64,000 nucleotides of DNA from Primulina eburnea (GCF_022965805.1 NC_133105.1:682001-746000), one strand, 5' to 3'. Counted from the first letter of the stretch, positions 24,278-39,204 are shown. The notes: a model not told the origin generated them from the letters alone. Program-made: numbers and translations.

Positions 24278-25383
24278 AATTTAAAATTCTCTTTAATCAA
24301 AATTATTCGAATTAATTAATCAAAAAGAAAAAAAAATTTGGAATTAAAGTTACACGTCAAATTTGTGTTTACCAAGTCTTGCCATTCCCTCAATTTCCGG
24401 CTATGTGTAGGACCCCGAAACAGCGTGACAAGACCACCCATAACAAGTGAATACAAATCCTCGCATTAAAAGAAAGAACTTCCCCCTCTCTTTTTTCTTG
24501 GAAATTATATGGGAAAACCCAGAAAAATAAGGAAATATGAAGGATTTGTACGATATTATTCTTGTTGTTTGATTATCATAATCTCGACTAATCATTGATC
24601 CATTTCTTGATTGAAACTGTTACAATAATTTATTCTGCTATGACAAGATAAGCCAGTCTTTTCTTCATCTTGTCCTTCTTCTCTCTCTCTGTCATGGCTC
24701 TCTCCTCTAATCCATCCTTCAGGTCTATCTCTGGATGCTGAAGATATGCGATTCAATGTCGGAACATGGATTGCTTTTTTTGTTTTTTTTTTCGTTTATT
24801 TTTATGTTATTTGATGAGAGTTAGACTAACCGTCACCGTTGAAGAAGTTACTCGTTCATATTGTGATAAAAGATTTCATTTTGTTTTTGCTGGCATAAAA
24901 GATTTCATTTTTTAAGCCGAGGTAAAAGGAAAAATTTTAAATTTTTTTATGACGGGAATTGATGTATTTCGATTTTGTAATCTGATAACGGGTTCAAGAA
25001 ATTGAGGACATTGGATTTTTTCGCTTCTTCTTTTGTGTCTCATAATGTTCATGCCCTTGCATATTATTAGATCTGTTATTAAATATTAATTTTGATGGGC
25101 TTTTTGCTCTTTTCTTTTGTTTTTTGTTGGCAGGTTGAACCTGTAATATCCGTTACTGGGATTGAAAATACTTCAGATGCTGTAATGGTGTGATCTAGTT
25201 GTTTTTGCTTTTATTCACACCAATTCTAGAAGCATTTTCCTATTTTGGGTTATCTAGATTTGTTGCACATTCTCGCCAGAAGGAAAAAAACTTGGATCTT
25301 TGTGCATTTGATTTGGAAAGGTCAAAAATTTGAAGCAATAAAAGGACTCTTAGTATAAAGAATATAAGGTTGAGATTGGTTAT

Positions 25384-28300
25384 ATGGGTTATCTCAATTC
25401 AGTTTTATCACAATCTACCAGCCAGAACAAAGTTGATGACGCCCCCGTCAGCGGCGGAGGCCTCAGGTGATCGTCTATCCATGCTTCATGTCAATTTATA
25501 TGATTGATTATGATGTTTATTTGATTTGAATATTGATGCTATTTCAGGTTTCTAATTTGCTGACCAAATCAAGATTCTTTTAATGTTTAACAAGAAAATA
25601 CGAGCTAATTCATTTCGAGTTGAATTATTCTGTTTTTTATTGACCACTTGCATTCTTAAATGTGATTTCCATGGCCTTCAGTCATTATTTTTTGCATCAA
25701 TCTTGATTTCTTCTAAGCAGCTATTGGTGGTTAGTGATTTGTTTTTTAAGGTCTGAGTCACATATAGTTACTCTGATTAGTTAGTTGTAAAACTTTTGTC
25801 GCATTTTGTCGGGTTCACTGTCATTAATTTGGGATAAAATTTGTTTGTTTGAAGTTTTCATTGCAAGTAAAAAAATTTAATGTCGCATTTTGTCGGGTTC
25901 ACTGTCATTAATTTGGGGTAAAATTTGTTTGTTTGAAGTTTTCATTGAAAGTAAAAAATTTTAATGCCACATCCTGTGCCGCACAGTGTAGGTGCTTATA
26001 ACAACATGTTTATTGTTATGTGCGAATATTTTTTAGATCACCCTTTCATTTTGATGAAAAGCTTGAATTTTTCATGTTTACTGTGCTGCTGTTGCTTTTT
26101 TTTTTTGTTGTTCTAAAAAAAGATACTTCTTTCATCTATGGGATTTAACTCAGTATATATAGCAAAGAAGTCTGGAAAAATGAAGTTGTTAGTATGATTG
26201 ACATTATCTGTGGCTTTGGAAACGGGCTAACTTGAATAAGCAACAACCTTTTTGACGTCAAGCTATTCTATTCTTTTCTAGGCTTTCAAGCATGGTATGA
26301 ATAGCAGCAATTAGGTTTAAATTTATTGAAACTGTACTGGACTGAAGTTTCTGTTCCGTCATACCCCGTCGAGATAATCATTGATGTTAATCTCAAAGTG
26401 AAAAAAAAAACGTTGCGTGATATGTGTCTAACCCTTAATGCCCCTAATCTAATCACCTTGTTGCAGTCAGAATGGGAAGTTCAGTTACGGATATGCAAGT
26501 GCTCCAGGTAAAAGGTCCTCGATGGAGGATTTCTATGAGACAAGAATTGATGGTGTAGATGGAGAGATAGTCGGTCTGTTTGGTGTCTTTGATGGTAGGT
26601 CTATCCCTTCCTCGCTCAATTTCTCTCCAGGCGTTGGAGGGACCATTGGAATTTACCCAAGTCTACCTTCAAAATTTTAATGAAAGAAACCATTAACCTA
26701 CGTTTATAAGCTTACAATAATATGTTATGATCAGGGATGGATCTAGCGGGAGGCGAGATGCAAATTTTGAATTTTGTGCCTTTTTTAAATGCACATTTGC
26801 CCTTCCAAAATCCATTGAATCGCAGTTCATGTAAATAATATAGTTTTTTCTTCTGGACTTGCAATGGTTCTTAAATTCTATTGTTTTCTTGCAATGGAGC
26901 TTGATTGTATTCACTGGTTCCCCTTTCAAAGAGTTAGAAGATCTACGTTCTAGCCCCATAATTAATATATGGAAAAAGGAAATTTTCCATGTGCTAAATT
27001 TTTCATTAACTTGATTTTCTTTTTGTTGATAAATTTATAAACATAATCGATGGAGGGGACATAAATTACAAATGTGGCAGGCCAAGAACTAACGAAATCA
27101 TTCACATCTACCTTTGTTGATGGATATGCAAATTATTGTGAACGACTTGTCTTATTCAAAAGTCAGTAAATCGTCAACCAGCACATTCATATTAACAAGT
27201 AATATGGCCTAATATTTGTCCACTCTACTCTTTTCTTGATCTTTCTTTGATCAACATCCCTATAGTTTCACCTAATTTACTTCGTGTTACTTTTCCTAGA
27301 TCTAGAATTTACTGCTGCGTGACTTGTGGGTAGTAGTTTACCAAATTCTAAGTTTTTAGAGCCATTCTTCACTTGCGTATTTCTTTGCGATTTTAGGTCA
27401 TGGTGGAGCTCGGGCTGCAGAATATGTTAAAAAAAACCTTTTCAATAATCTGATCAGACACCCAAAATTTATTTCAGACACCAGATCGGCTATAGGTATG
27501 TTTTTCATGTTTCATCATAATTATTGCATAATATTTTATAAGATTCTCTTACTTTTCACTTTGTTTTGCTGTCTTGGTTCCTTTCCAGCTGATGCATACA
27601 GTCATACAGACTCGGAGTTCTTGAAATCTGAAAATAATCAGAACAGGGATGCAGGGTCAACTGCTTCCACGGCTATCCTTGTTGGTGACCGTTTATTGGT
27701 GGCAAATGTTGGTGATTCCAGAGCTGTCATTTGCCGGGCTGGTAATGGTAAGTTCACATGCTTCGTGTTTCTAAGCATCTTTATATACAATTACTCCCTG
27801 AAATCTAAATTGAATCAGTTTTATCTTTTTAGATGGAAAATGAAAGTCATTGCCAATTAAAACCGACCACATTTTTTGGGTATAAGTGATAGGCCTGCAG
27901 TCTTGCATGACTGCTTTCACCGTACAAGAATGGAAATTTAACAGTTAGGCTGCTATGTAGACTAAATATTTGAGTTAAACTGTTATTGTATAATAACTTT
28001 GTTATGGCAACCGACACTTTACATCACTACATGCTGAAATTAGAACCCAATAAATTCAGGGAATATATTATATGATACAGTTAGACAGGCAAGATTATCG
28101 GTTAGCATTTGGAACTTTTTGAGAAAACTCTAGCTTATTGCTCTTTGTGAAACAGTATTCACCCTGGAATTTGTTATTCCACGAGATTAAACGGTTTGGT
28201 TGTATTTTTCAGCCATTGCGGCATCCCGAGATCACAAACCAGACCAAACAGATGAGAGACAGAGAATTGAAGATGCTGGAGGTTTTGTGATGTGGGCAGG

Positions 28301-29147
28301 TAGAAGTAGTCACCATAGCCTTTTCAGCCTTGATCATTATATGGTATCATTCTTGTGGTATGAATGGTTTCCGGCTTTCTTGTGATTTGATATTCTCCAT
28401 AGGGACTTGGAGAGTTGGAGGTGTGCTTGCAGTATCTCGTGCATTTGGTGATAGGCTGTTGAAGCAGTATGTTGTCGCGGATCCAGAAATTCAGGTGTGG
28501 TCTAAAGACGCTCTCATAATGATATATGTGAATAAATCAATATCATGCAAACTATCATATTATTTTGATGGAAGGAAGATGTGGACGAATTGTTATGTTA
28601 TTGTGAAATTGGATTTTTTTTTTTGTTTGAAACATCTGATCGTGTTGTGTATGTCATCCCCAATTTGTCATTTCCTGATATTTTAAAGTTTATGGCTCGT
28701 TCCATGCAAGGAAAAATGTTCAAGAAAACCTTCAATAGGTCTTAATGTTCTCGCGTACATGGGATTTTGCTAAAATCCTATCCAATGTTTTCATACCTTG
28801 TTTTCCACAGGAGCAAAAGGTTGACGACACCTTGGAGTTCCTCATCCTTGCCAGTGATGGACTTTGGGATGTTGTTACGAACGAGGTGCTACATTTTGGG
28901 TTCAGTTTTGTGGTTGTGTCTTGATGCCCTCTATTAAATATGAGGATGAACTATCACCTATATTTTGTAACTAAACCTTTATCTACAGGAAGCCGTTTCG
29001 ATGACTAAACCGATCCAAGAGCCCGAAGAAGCAGCAAAGAGGCTAATGCAGGAAGCATATCAGAGAGGAAGTGCTGATAATATCACCATTGTCGTCGTCC
29101 GTTTTTTGACTGACCAAGATAAACCCTCGAATAGCAACTCAATTTGA
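25384..29147 (+). CDS. Protein phosphatase 2C, WIN2-like (clade F type)
   Basis: Eight exons: 25384-25466, 26467-26594, 27397-27495, 27589-27747, 28213-28299, 28403-28494, 28811-28885, 28989-29147; all GT-AG, in phase, 293 residues. The N-terminus [11 protein letters not shown] and the core follow Arabidopsis WIN2 and its close relatives. PP2C motifs are complete: [12 protein letters not shown], metal-binding [16 protein letters not shown] (D70), [64 protein letters not shown] and [13 protein letters not shown]. It should be an active Mn/Mg-dependent Ser/Thr phosphatase; WIN2 is known as a target of a Pseudomonas effector and acts in defence. The C-terminal tail after VRFL is about 15 residues, some 15-20 shorter than I recall for WIN2. 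The first intron is about 1 kb and carries an 84-base tandem duplication. I recall counterparts At4g31750, At5g10740 and At5g24940. Confidence 0.93.
25798..25965. repeat. Two-copy 84-base tandem duplication in PP2C intron 1
   Basis: Two adjacent units start at 25798 and 25882. Both carry GTCGCATTTTGTCGGGTTCA and the following CTGTCATTAATTTGGG, TTGTTTGTTTGAAGTTTTC words, with only a few mismatches, so the duplication is young. Confidence 0.9.
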
Positions 29148-30300
29148 GGCGTAAAATGCTTTTATATGGCGGTTCAATACCTTTTCCATTCCTCTATTTA
29201 GCCGAGATCGGAGAAGTAAGGAATACAAAACGAACACGGATAGAAAGAGTTGTACTCCAATGAAGTATAGAAACGACGTAGAAACCTCTCTTGCCAAGAT
29301 ATGCTCTACTTAAAACCTGTACTCCAGAACTAAAGAATGTGCAACTTCAGATACCCGACGCAAAGGCTGTCTTTCATGTGATTTGTAATGTTATTTCCTT
29401 GTGTAATTTGTTTGATGTCTACTCGGAAGATTCGTGTGCCATTACTTTTCTGATTGCAGAACATATTCATCTCTCGAGTTGATATAATAGCTTATTGTTT
29501 GAAAAAAAAAAAATAAGAACAATAAAGCACAAACCCCAAATGTCAGTCTATTAATTAATTAGAAAAGGAACTTAAACCTAGAGGACATTACATAATCATT
29601 TGTAAAATGGATGGATATCTTTAATTTAAGAGAACAGATGCCCATACTGGCTCGCTTTTGGGGGCTTAGGAAGTCTATTAGCATTCATGACCTCCAGATT
29701 AACGCATGAAAGAATGCAAATGCATATCATACAATGGATACTGATCCGACTACAAGAAGTTATTTAGTCGTTTTTGGAATAACTATGGTCTAATTTTGTT
29801 TTATTTTTTACGAAAGAAATAACCCTCAGGGTTTAGTTTTTTTTTTTTAAAGGTTTAACCGGGTTAACTTTCTCCGTCGTTTACCCCATCGCATAATTTG
29901 CAACATGACACAAATTTAGAAGTAGGAATTAAATCAGAGAGCCTTCCCAATTCCTAACTCATTAATCATTATGTCCACAATTGTTTATGAAACATCACTT
30001 TGTAATCGCAACACAAACAGATATAACAGCAAATAGAAACAATTTTCTGGACTCATAAGAAGTGATGAATTACTTCTCAGTGAGTCAAGTCCGTAATTCA
30101 ATATGATTCAACCGCCAATGAGAGCATTCACAGGGGAAAAAAACTTTCATAATTGAGTATTACAAATACACAAGGGAAGAGAATCGCAATTTCATGAATA
30201 TTTCAATAAACTGGTCTATTTTAAGCCAAAATAACCAGTTTCCAGTGAGTACATCAAATTTAAGTAGTTCGTTGCAAATCTATTGAATCCCATGTGCAGT
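29148..30300. other. Convergent 3' region, PP2C to Ub-RUB
   Basis: The two genes face each other here, so this region holds both 3' ends. I saw no additional exon or repeat. The left half still has near-coding composition, consistent with a PP2C 3' UTR. Confidence 0.45.
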
Positions 30301-32888
<2,588 letters not shown>

Positions 32889-34004
32889 TTCAGTTTCTTA
32901 ATCCTCAGCAGGATTCCGCGGCGGCCAAAGAAGTTACCTCTCCGCCGTGCGAGTTCTCCGCAGCTTCTTCAGGCCTCGACTATTGCGACCAAAGTGATCG
33001 GGACTGGACCCGAGCCTGAAGGACAGCTTATCAAGGTAATAATTCAAGGCTTCAATTACATGCCTATATATTGATGGGGTATATACATGTATGTATCCAT
33101 TTAACTTTACACTGAATTGGGTATTAATATAGATTGAAAAAAATTACCATAAAACTCGATTTGTATTCAATTAATTGTCTCTCAAGATAAGAGTGCTATT
33201 CGATGGAGATATTGGATTCCTATGATTAAAAAAAGGTAGCGTGAAAACCCAACCCCTCTACAATTAAGAACGTCCGCATGTCGCTGGTGTTAGAATATAT
33301 TATTGTTAGCTCTCAAGGTAGATTAGTCATTTTACTCTTTTTGTGTTTATCTTAGCTATATAAACATAATTTTTTGTATTTTTTGTTCAGTTGAGAAGCC
33401 TGTGGCTTGAGTTTTTCGCTCACTTTCTATTTCTTCAGTTGGCAGGCACATTATGTGTGGAAACTGGAAAATGGCAAGGTATTTGACAGCAGCTACGACG
33501 GGGGGAAGCCTCTCACTTTTCGGGTCGGTGTTGGTGAGGTAATGTAACAAATGATGATCTTCAAATAAATATTTTTTATATATGAGCTCGAGTTCTTGTA
33601 TGCAGTTCCATAATAATATTATAGCAGTACTGACAAATTGAACGAGCACGGATCAGTTTCGCATGAGATGTTCATTATCACAATTAGGTGTTGTTTGGTC
33701 GATGATGCATGCATATTGATCAAGAGTACATTTTTTAAATAAACACGTGGGGACTCCAATTTTGGTTTTATATGTTTATTTATTTATTATTCTGATTTTC
33801 TAGGTTGTCAAATTTTCATTTAGATCGTTTTTTTATTTTTTCGGAAGTGACGATGGAAATGCTAAAATTGCAAGTTTCGTCTAAATATGCAAGTATTTCG
33901 GTATACTTTTAATTACTAATTTCGTCAAATTTATAATGATGTAGGTGATCAAGGGATGGGATGAAGGAATTCTTGGTGGTGATGGGATCCAGCCATGTCT
34001 GCAG
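32889..34004 (+). pseudogene. FKBP13-like peptidyl-prolyl isomerase relic
   Basis: Three exon remnants (about 32889-33035, 33446-33538, 33945-34004) resemble the lumenal FKBP13. The first reads AAAKEVTSPPCEFSAASSGL, then DYCD in one frame and KVIGTGPEPEGQLIK in the next, so an extra C near 32990 breaks it. The second reads AHYVWKLENGKVFDSSYDGG then KPLTFRVGVGE, with Trp replacing the usual Gly of YVGKLENG. The third reads VIKGWDEGILGGDGIQPCLQ, where the family has a different GIPPML ending. The final exon (GGKR, AYGDRGAGCKGGSC and IPP segments) is absent: only about 150 bases separate 34004 from the next gene. The N-terminal transit peptide is also not found. Intron junctions are still GT-AG, so decay followed a spliced gene copy, not a retrocopy. 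Confidence 0.8.
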
Positions 34005-34155
34005 GTAATTCACTAGTATCAGCCTTTCTTTGTGCTATCTAACAAGAATGCATGTACGTATACTCCCTTCATCTAATTAAATTTCACGTTTCATCAATTC
34101 GATCGATTGAATTTTTGAGTAGATAATCATATTCGAACATGAAATGAGTTAATAA

Positions 34156-35627
34156 TTAGAAAGTTGGGACGACACGGTAGGAGGAATCAACTTGGAGCTC
34201 TGAACGTTTGGCAAACCTGCCTTTGATTTCGGCCTCGTCTCCGCATAGGCCTTTCTCGAGGAATATCGGATGGTTTTTTCGAACCTCAGCTCCTGCTCTT
34301 TCTTTTCTCCCTGTACCGCGACACCCTCGCTTCTCTCTCGAGCCCGGACACCGGGTTGGCAGCGATGGTTTCTTTGGTCGCAAATGTGTTAGCTGGATTG
34401 TGGTCGGGTACTAATCCAACATCCAAGGATGAAGATGATACATGTTTCATATAATTTCAATGCAGTGCCAAGTGTTCTAGTTCTATTAGCACCAAAGTCA
34501 TGATTCGAATGCAAGAACTAATTAAGGGGAGGGTTTACAATTTGTAAAAAAAAAAAAAAGTGAGTGCGAATTCGGGTTCGTAGAGTGATCATTAATTCGA
34601 ACGCAATAGTAAAGGTAAAAATGATTGAAAATTAAAGTTCGAGAATATGCCATAACTCTATATATACAGCTGAAAAGTATATCAAAGCATTTGAAAATCC
34701 ATTCTTAATTTCAATTACCTTATACGGCGTACGTCAACAGGTGCCAATATTGATAAACAAAATTATAGATTTTGTGAATTATTTTTTAACTATGAATAAC
34801 TTTTAATTGTTTTAAAAAAATTAATTTAATTATAAAGAAGACAAACAAAAAACCTAGCGAAAGAACGCATTTTGGAAATCAAGAAAAACATGAGATATAA
34901 TAAAAATGAAGGATTTATAACATACATTTTGGCAGATGGATTGTGAGCTGAAGTTGTACATGAAAGGTTTGGATCCTGGATAGTTCACTTCACGAGTAGG
35001 AAACCCGTCAACTATCGGACCCGGTATCTGACCAAATTCGAATTCGTTCTTGCGTTGATGAACCGGCACCACTCCATCAGAACAAGGGTACTGCTCTTTG
35101 TCGTTCATCACTCTATTCTTGGGCTTCTGCTCATACGATATCAATTCGAGATCCAAACACGAGGGATCCAGATCGTTAAACAAGTACTCCGCATATTTAT
35201 ATTCGGGCGACTCGGATTCATCGTCCACTTTACTGTTCGAGTCGTCGAGGAGCCATGAAGCAGCCTCCTCCTCCTCCTCGGAGAATTCATCCCCGATTAT
35301 GGCGGTGGAGGGAGACGATCTCATGGATGAAGCGGCGTTGAAGAAGGGAATTACTGGAAGGCGCTCGTGGCGGTGGGCGAGGGGGTTGACGGAGTGAATA
35401 TCGCGGTCGCATGCGGTGCAGAGCGCGGCAGTGTCTGCTTTGCAGGTGACGGAAGCTGCGGCTTGCTCGCAGAGGAAGACACGAGCGTGACGCGAAACCA
35501 GCTTGTTGGCGGCATGGATGTTTGCGTCGCATGTTGTGCAGAGGAAAACGGAGTCCGGCCGGCAGAACTGGGCAGTTTTGCATGCGTCGCATATCTTCGA
35601 AGTCGAGCTCCAAGTTTCGCCCACCAT
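34156..35627 (-). pseudogene. CONSTANS-like (COL4/COL5 type) gene with broken CCT domain
   Basis: Exon 1 (35627-34926) encodes two B-boxes and an acidic middle region ending SSQSICQN before a GTATGT donor. Exon 2 should start at 34441 (VSSSSLDVGLVPDHNPANTF), but the two bases before it are AT, not AG, so the acceptor is lost. The CCT domain is split over three frames: REARVSRYREKRKSR, then after about five extra bases (34286-34291) FEKTIRYSSRKAYAETRP, then after one missing base (near 34230) EIKGRFAKRSE and the family ending VVPTF with stop at 34158-34156. In exon 1 both B-boxes carry three-residue deletions: box 1 has C16-x5-C22 where x8 is usual, and box 2 reads CEQAAAS, losing one zinc-ligand Cys. 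A truncated B-box-only product reading into the intron (257 residues, stop near 34854) remains possible. COL proteins are nuclear regulators of light and flowering responses. Confidence 0.85.
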
Positions 35628-38600
35628 TTTTGCTTCTTGTAGTATTCGTCTTTCAGAATCGCATGAAGGAAAATGATATCATCGTCTATTTTTCCTTGCT
35701 TTTATCACACTAGGGACCAATACCATCAAATTAAAGTTATTAACATTTATTTTTATGTATTGATTTATTCGAACTTTCAATATCAACTTGATTATAATTA
35801 GCTAGCTCTCGACTAATACGAGTAGGGACGTTGTTTACTCTTACGTTTCAAATATGATAATTATTATAGTTTGAATGATATGGTACAACGAATTCTTATA
35901 TTCAATATTTTCATGATTCTATCATCCCAAACTTTGAGTTGATCATCATACAAAATTTTTTCAGTATGGTATGCTCATCCATGTTAAAGTTAAAAAAAAA
36001 ATATTTATTATTATTATTATTATTATCAATATTAATTTGTTATAATATATAGAATGGCCAATAGGAAAATACAACGTGGCATAATATTAGCCATAGAAAA
36101 ACTGAGAATTATCCTTCAACAGGTGGGAATAGAGGGGTCTTTGGTTTTTTGTGCAATCAAGAAGAAAAAACAAATGAAGCGAGGGTCCCATATGATTTGA
36201 GAACTTGCATGATACAAATACAGGGGTCTTTGGTTTTTTGTGCTATAATTTGATCCAACAAATCGTGTTTGCATGAATTTAAAAAAATAAACACATCAAA
36301 CATTATATATAAACAAAATTTAATAAATCACATATAAATCATTTTATTCATGATCATTATTGTGTTTGAGATATTTTTTAAAAAGAAAAACGAGATGAAT
36401 CAAATGTTATTTTCTTTATATATAATGTTTGACACATTTAATTTTTTAAAATTTATGCAAACAGAGCTTTTTGAAGCACCACATAACATGGTTTGAAACA
36501 CTTGTATTGTATCACAAACAAGTTCAAAGAAGCCTAGCTAGAAGAAAGGGTAGACATGAATGTGTGGGGATAACTAGAGCCGTCAAAATGAGTTAAACTC
36601 GTCCGTTCAACCAAATAGATAGATTGTGTTGATAATTTTCAAGTTCCCATCCAAATGGTGGGACTGCCTGCCTGCCCCACTGTTTTTGATGGATGGCTCA
36701 AGGACAAGTTCATAAGGATTCTTTAACTAACAAACTTGGGCTCGGGTTGGAATTAATATTGGGCCATTCTAAACTTGTAGTTGGTACTAGGACCCACACC
36801 TAAATTTTACTTAGGCTATAGGCCTTATCAATGGATTTGGAACATAACCAATACGAATCCACTCGTGACAATTCAAATTAACTTTTACAAAAATTGATAA
36901 ATATGAAATTTAATTTTTTCCCCCAATGTCACCAACACCTTGTCATGCCTAACATTAAATGTCCCACATCGGTTAGATAATTAACCTTTGAGTGGCATAT
37001 ATTGGCTTGGACAATCCTCCCCCCTTGAGCTAGCTTTTGGGGTTGAGTTAGGTCCAAGTTCCAATCTTAACAATGTCTAACCTCAAAAAAAAAATATTTA
37101 GCATCTATCTAATTACCTTACATATATATAACAAGATATTATAATATTATTTGAAAAATGAAAGATGAAATACACATTAATAAAAATGGTTAGAAATCTT
37201 GCGAATTGATATTACAAGAATCTCCTAAAATAGCCATCAAACATCAACTTAAAAAAGCTGGCTAGCAATTAATAATATGCCAAAAACATGCAAGAACTAA
37301 CTATTTAAGGATTTTGCGGTTCGGGATCGCCGAGTGCACGGGATAAACCCCAACATGCCCTTATTTCTGCCTCACACATAGCTTTCTCCATTACTACTTA
37401 AAAGATTAGTTGTTGTTGGGATTCTGAATTTTAGTAGAACACACAACACATACGTACATATATATATATATATATCATGATGTATATTATAGAGATGATG
37501 AAAATGTGTGATTCTCAAATTGAAGCATGGAAAAAGAGAGTAGATATATGTGGTATAGCACAAGTTTCATGTGACATAGTATATCGAAGTATAATCTTGA
37601 AAATATCATGGATTCCCTTAGGTTTACCTCGAAATACATGTGCGTATCAATAAAATCAAAAGGGTCTATCAAACACATTCAATTCCATCACTCTAGGGCC
37701 GGGATAAAACTAATTATACTTCATTTTCTGAAATACATAATTTTTATTTCTCTTACATTGGTTATATTTTCCAAGAACAACTTTTTTCTCATCGTCTTTA
37801 ATTACTTTATTCTCTTTAACAGAGAAAAAGCCTAGTGGTTGATGATAACTTTAGTTCGATTCATCATTCTTTTGAAATTACAAAGATAAAAAAATTCCAT
37901 GTTATTGCTAAGCTCAATGTGTATGTCTTTATGCTTTTCACTTTTTGGGAATCCAAGTGTGTGTGTGTGTAGTTATAATAATACATCGTTAATGAAGTGA
38001 TCAGACTCTATGGAACGATTATTAATCCCATGCCAATCTTGTGTATATGTTAAAAGAAGAAATCGATATTAGAAAATCTTATTTTTTTAATGACTATGGA
38101 ACTCACAACCACAACTCTTTAGTGTACACCGAGTAAACTCTCGGACTAACGCAATATTCTGCAAATTGCGCTACTTAAGTAAATCACATTGGACAAAGTT
38201 CGTGCGAGTATATCTCGTACGAGAAAATGTTAATTAGTTTAGAAAATCTTTCTTGGTAGGTATCTAATTCGACTTAACTACTATAAATTGTTAGGATTAA
38301 ATATATATGTTTCTCATAAATTTATATTTTAAATTAACAAGATGCAAAATTCATAAATTGTAGGAAAACAAATTGATATTTAATTTTTTTTAATTTATTT
38401 AAATCTGAACTCATGCATTAAGAGAGTATGAAATAGTGCTGTTAATTATGTTGGTATAACTAATTGCGACTATTTATTATCATGTTAGATAAGCATGAGC
38501 TGGTTAGTATTAGCTGTTAACAGTAATGAAACAAAATAAGAGCGATTTGAGCACTTAAAGCTGTGAACCATAAACTAATTCCCCCGAAACGATCATCTCT

Positions 38601-38679
38601 CCCGCATTTCACGACTAGTACTGCTTTTCTCAGAACAAAATTTTTACGTATTTTGAACGAAAATCCAAAGGTAAAAGTA
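35628..38679. other. Intergenic region between COL relic and GDU gene
   Basis: AT-rich DNA with a TTA/TAT simple repeat near 36004-36026, short TA and GT runs near 37458 and 37960, a twice-repeated 22-mer (36134 and 36223) and an LTR-like phrase at 36955-37065. A GC-richer 28-codon frame at 37314-37391 (minus) is noted under findings. No full gene was seen. Confidence 0.45.
36955..37065. repeat. Fragment of a common plant dispersed repeat (LTR-like phrase)
   Basis: Contains ATGTCCCACATCGGTTAGAT followed about 50 bases later by CCTTGAGCTAGCTTTTGGGG and TTGAGTTAGGTCCAAGTT. I recall this combination from many plant genomes as part of short LTR-type repeats. Boundaries and class are not determined. 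Confidence 0.45.
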
Positions 38680-39204
38680 TCAATGGATTTGTTCTTGGCT
38701 CGGTTGAGATCCTTGGGTTTCTTGTGTATTTTCTTCTGCCGTTTGTGTTAATTGATTTTTGTTCATCGGATTCTTCGTTTTCTCAGTTTCTTTGCCGTTA
38801 AGTTTCTGATCATCGTTAAAAAAAGAATCCCTGCTGGACATGGGAGTAGCCAAGAACGTCGGCTTCACTTCACCGGCCATGATCACCAAATACTTCTCCT
38901 CGAACACATGCAAGGCCTTATCCTCAGAGCTGCTCTCCCCTTTCTCGGTGGCGGCGCCGTCGCCTTCGCCGTCATTCACTTGGCCCGAGAGTCTCCAGTA
39001 AGAGCAAGCGAGGATCAAGAGAGCAAAGGCAATGAGTCCAAGCATCGCGGCCAGGCCGCCGAAGAGGTATGGTACAGGAGAGTGCCAGGGAGAGCGTTGG
39101 ATGGTGGCGGGCGGAGAGAAGGTCGCCTTAGCGGTGTTGGTGGCTTCTGCCGCGGTGTTTTCTGAGAGGTGGGTGGTGTGGAATAACGCGCCGCCTGTTC
39201 TCAT
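38680..39204 (-). CDS. Glutamine dumper (GDU) family protein
   Basis: Single exon, 174 residues when started at the ATG 39204-39202 (MRTGGALFHTT); a longer in-frame extension upstream looks like leader. One membrane segment lies at about residues 46-69 (PYLFGGLAAMLGLIAFALLI, then LACSYW). The cytosolic side carries the diagnostic VIMAG motif at 107-111 in KYLVIMAGEVKPTFLATP. GDU proteins are single-pass membrane proteins. In Arabidopsis GDU1 interacts with the ubiquitin ligase LOG2 and, when overexpressed, stimulates amino acid export. The C-terminal tail is Gln/Thr/Glu-rich and poorly conserved. The exon is intact and GC-richer than its surroundings. I recall Arabidopsis GDU genes next to COL4 (At5g24920/24930) and beside TAF10 (At4g31720/31730), which matches the neighbourhood here. 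Confidence 0.92.
   Translation of the reverse strand: MRTGGALFHTTHLSENTAAEATNTAKATFSPPATIQRSPWHSPVPYLFGGLAAMLGLIAFALLILACSYWRLSGQVNDGEGDGAATEKGESSSEDKALHVFEEKYLVIMAGEVKPTFLATPMSSRDSFFNDDQKLNGKETEKTKNPMNKNQLTQTAEENTQETQGSQPSQEQIH

Larger units (their letters stand above)
22142..25383. other. Divergent intergenic region, DUF1336 to PP2C
   Basis: Contains the DUF1336 promoter with a TA repeat, a long foldback (23141-23486), MITE copy 3 (24101-24277) and the PP2C 5' leader. The CT-rich stretch 24680-24720 ending CATCCTTCAG|GTCTAT and the ...TTGGCAG|GTTGAAC junction near 25134 suggest one or two leader introns for the PP2C gene. This is inferred from motifs only. Confidence 0.45.

Noticed and set aside
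34156..34383. Stand-alone Arg/Lys-rich small protein
   Set aside because: It is part of the frameshifted CCT exon of the COL relic; its last residues match the COL C-terminus.
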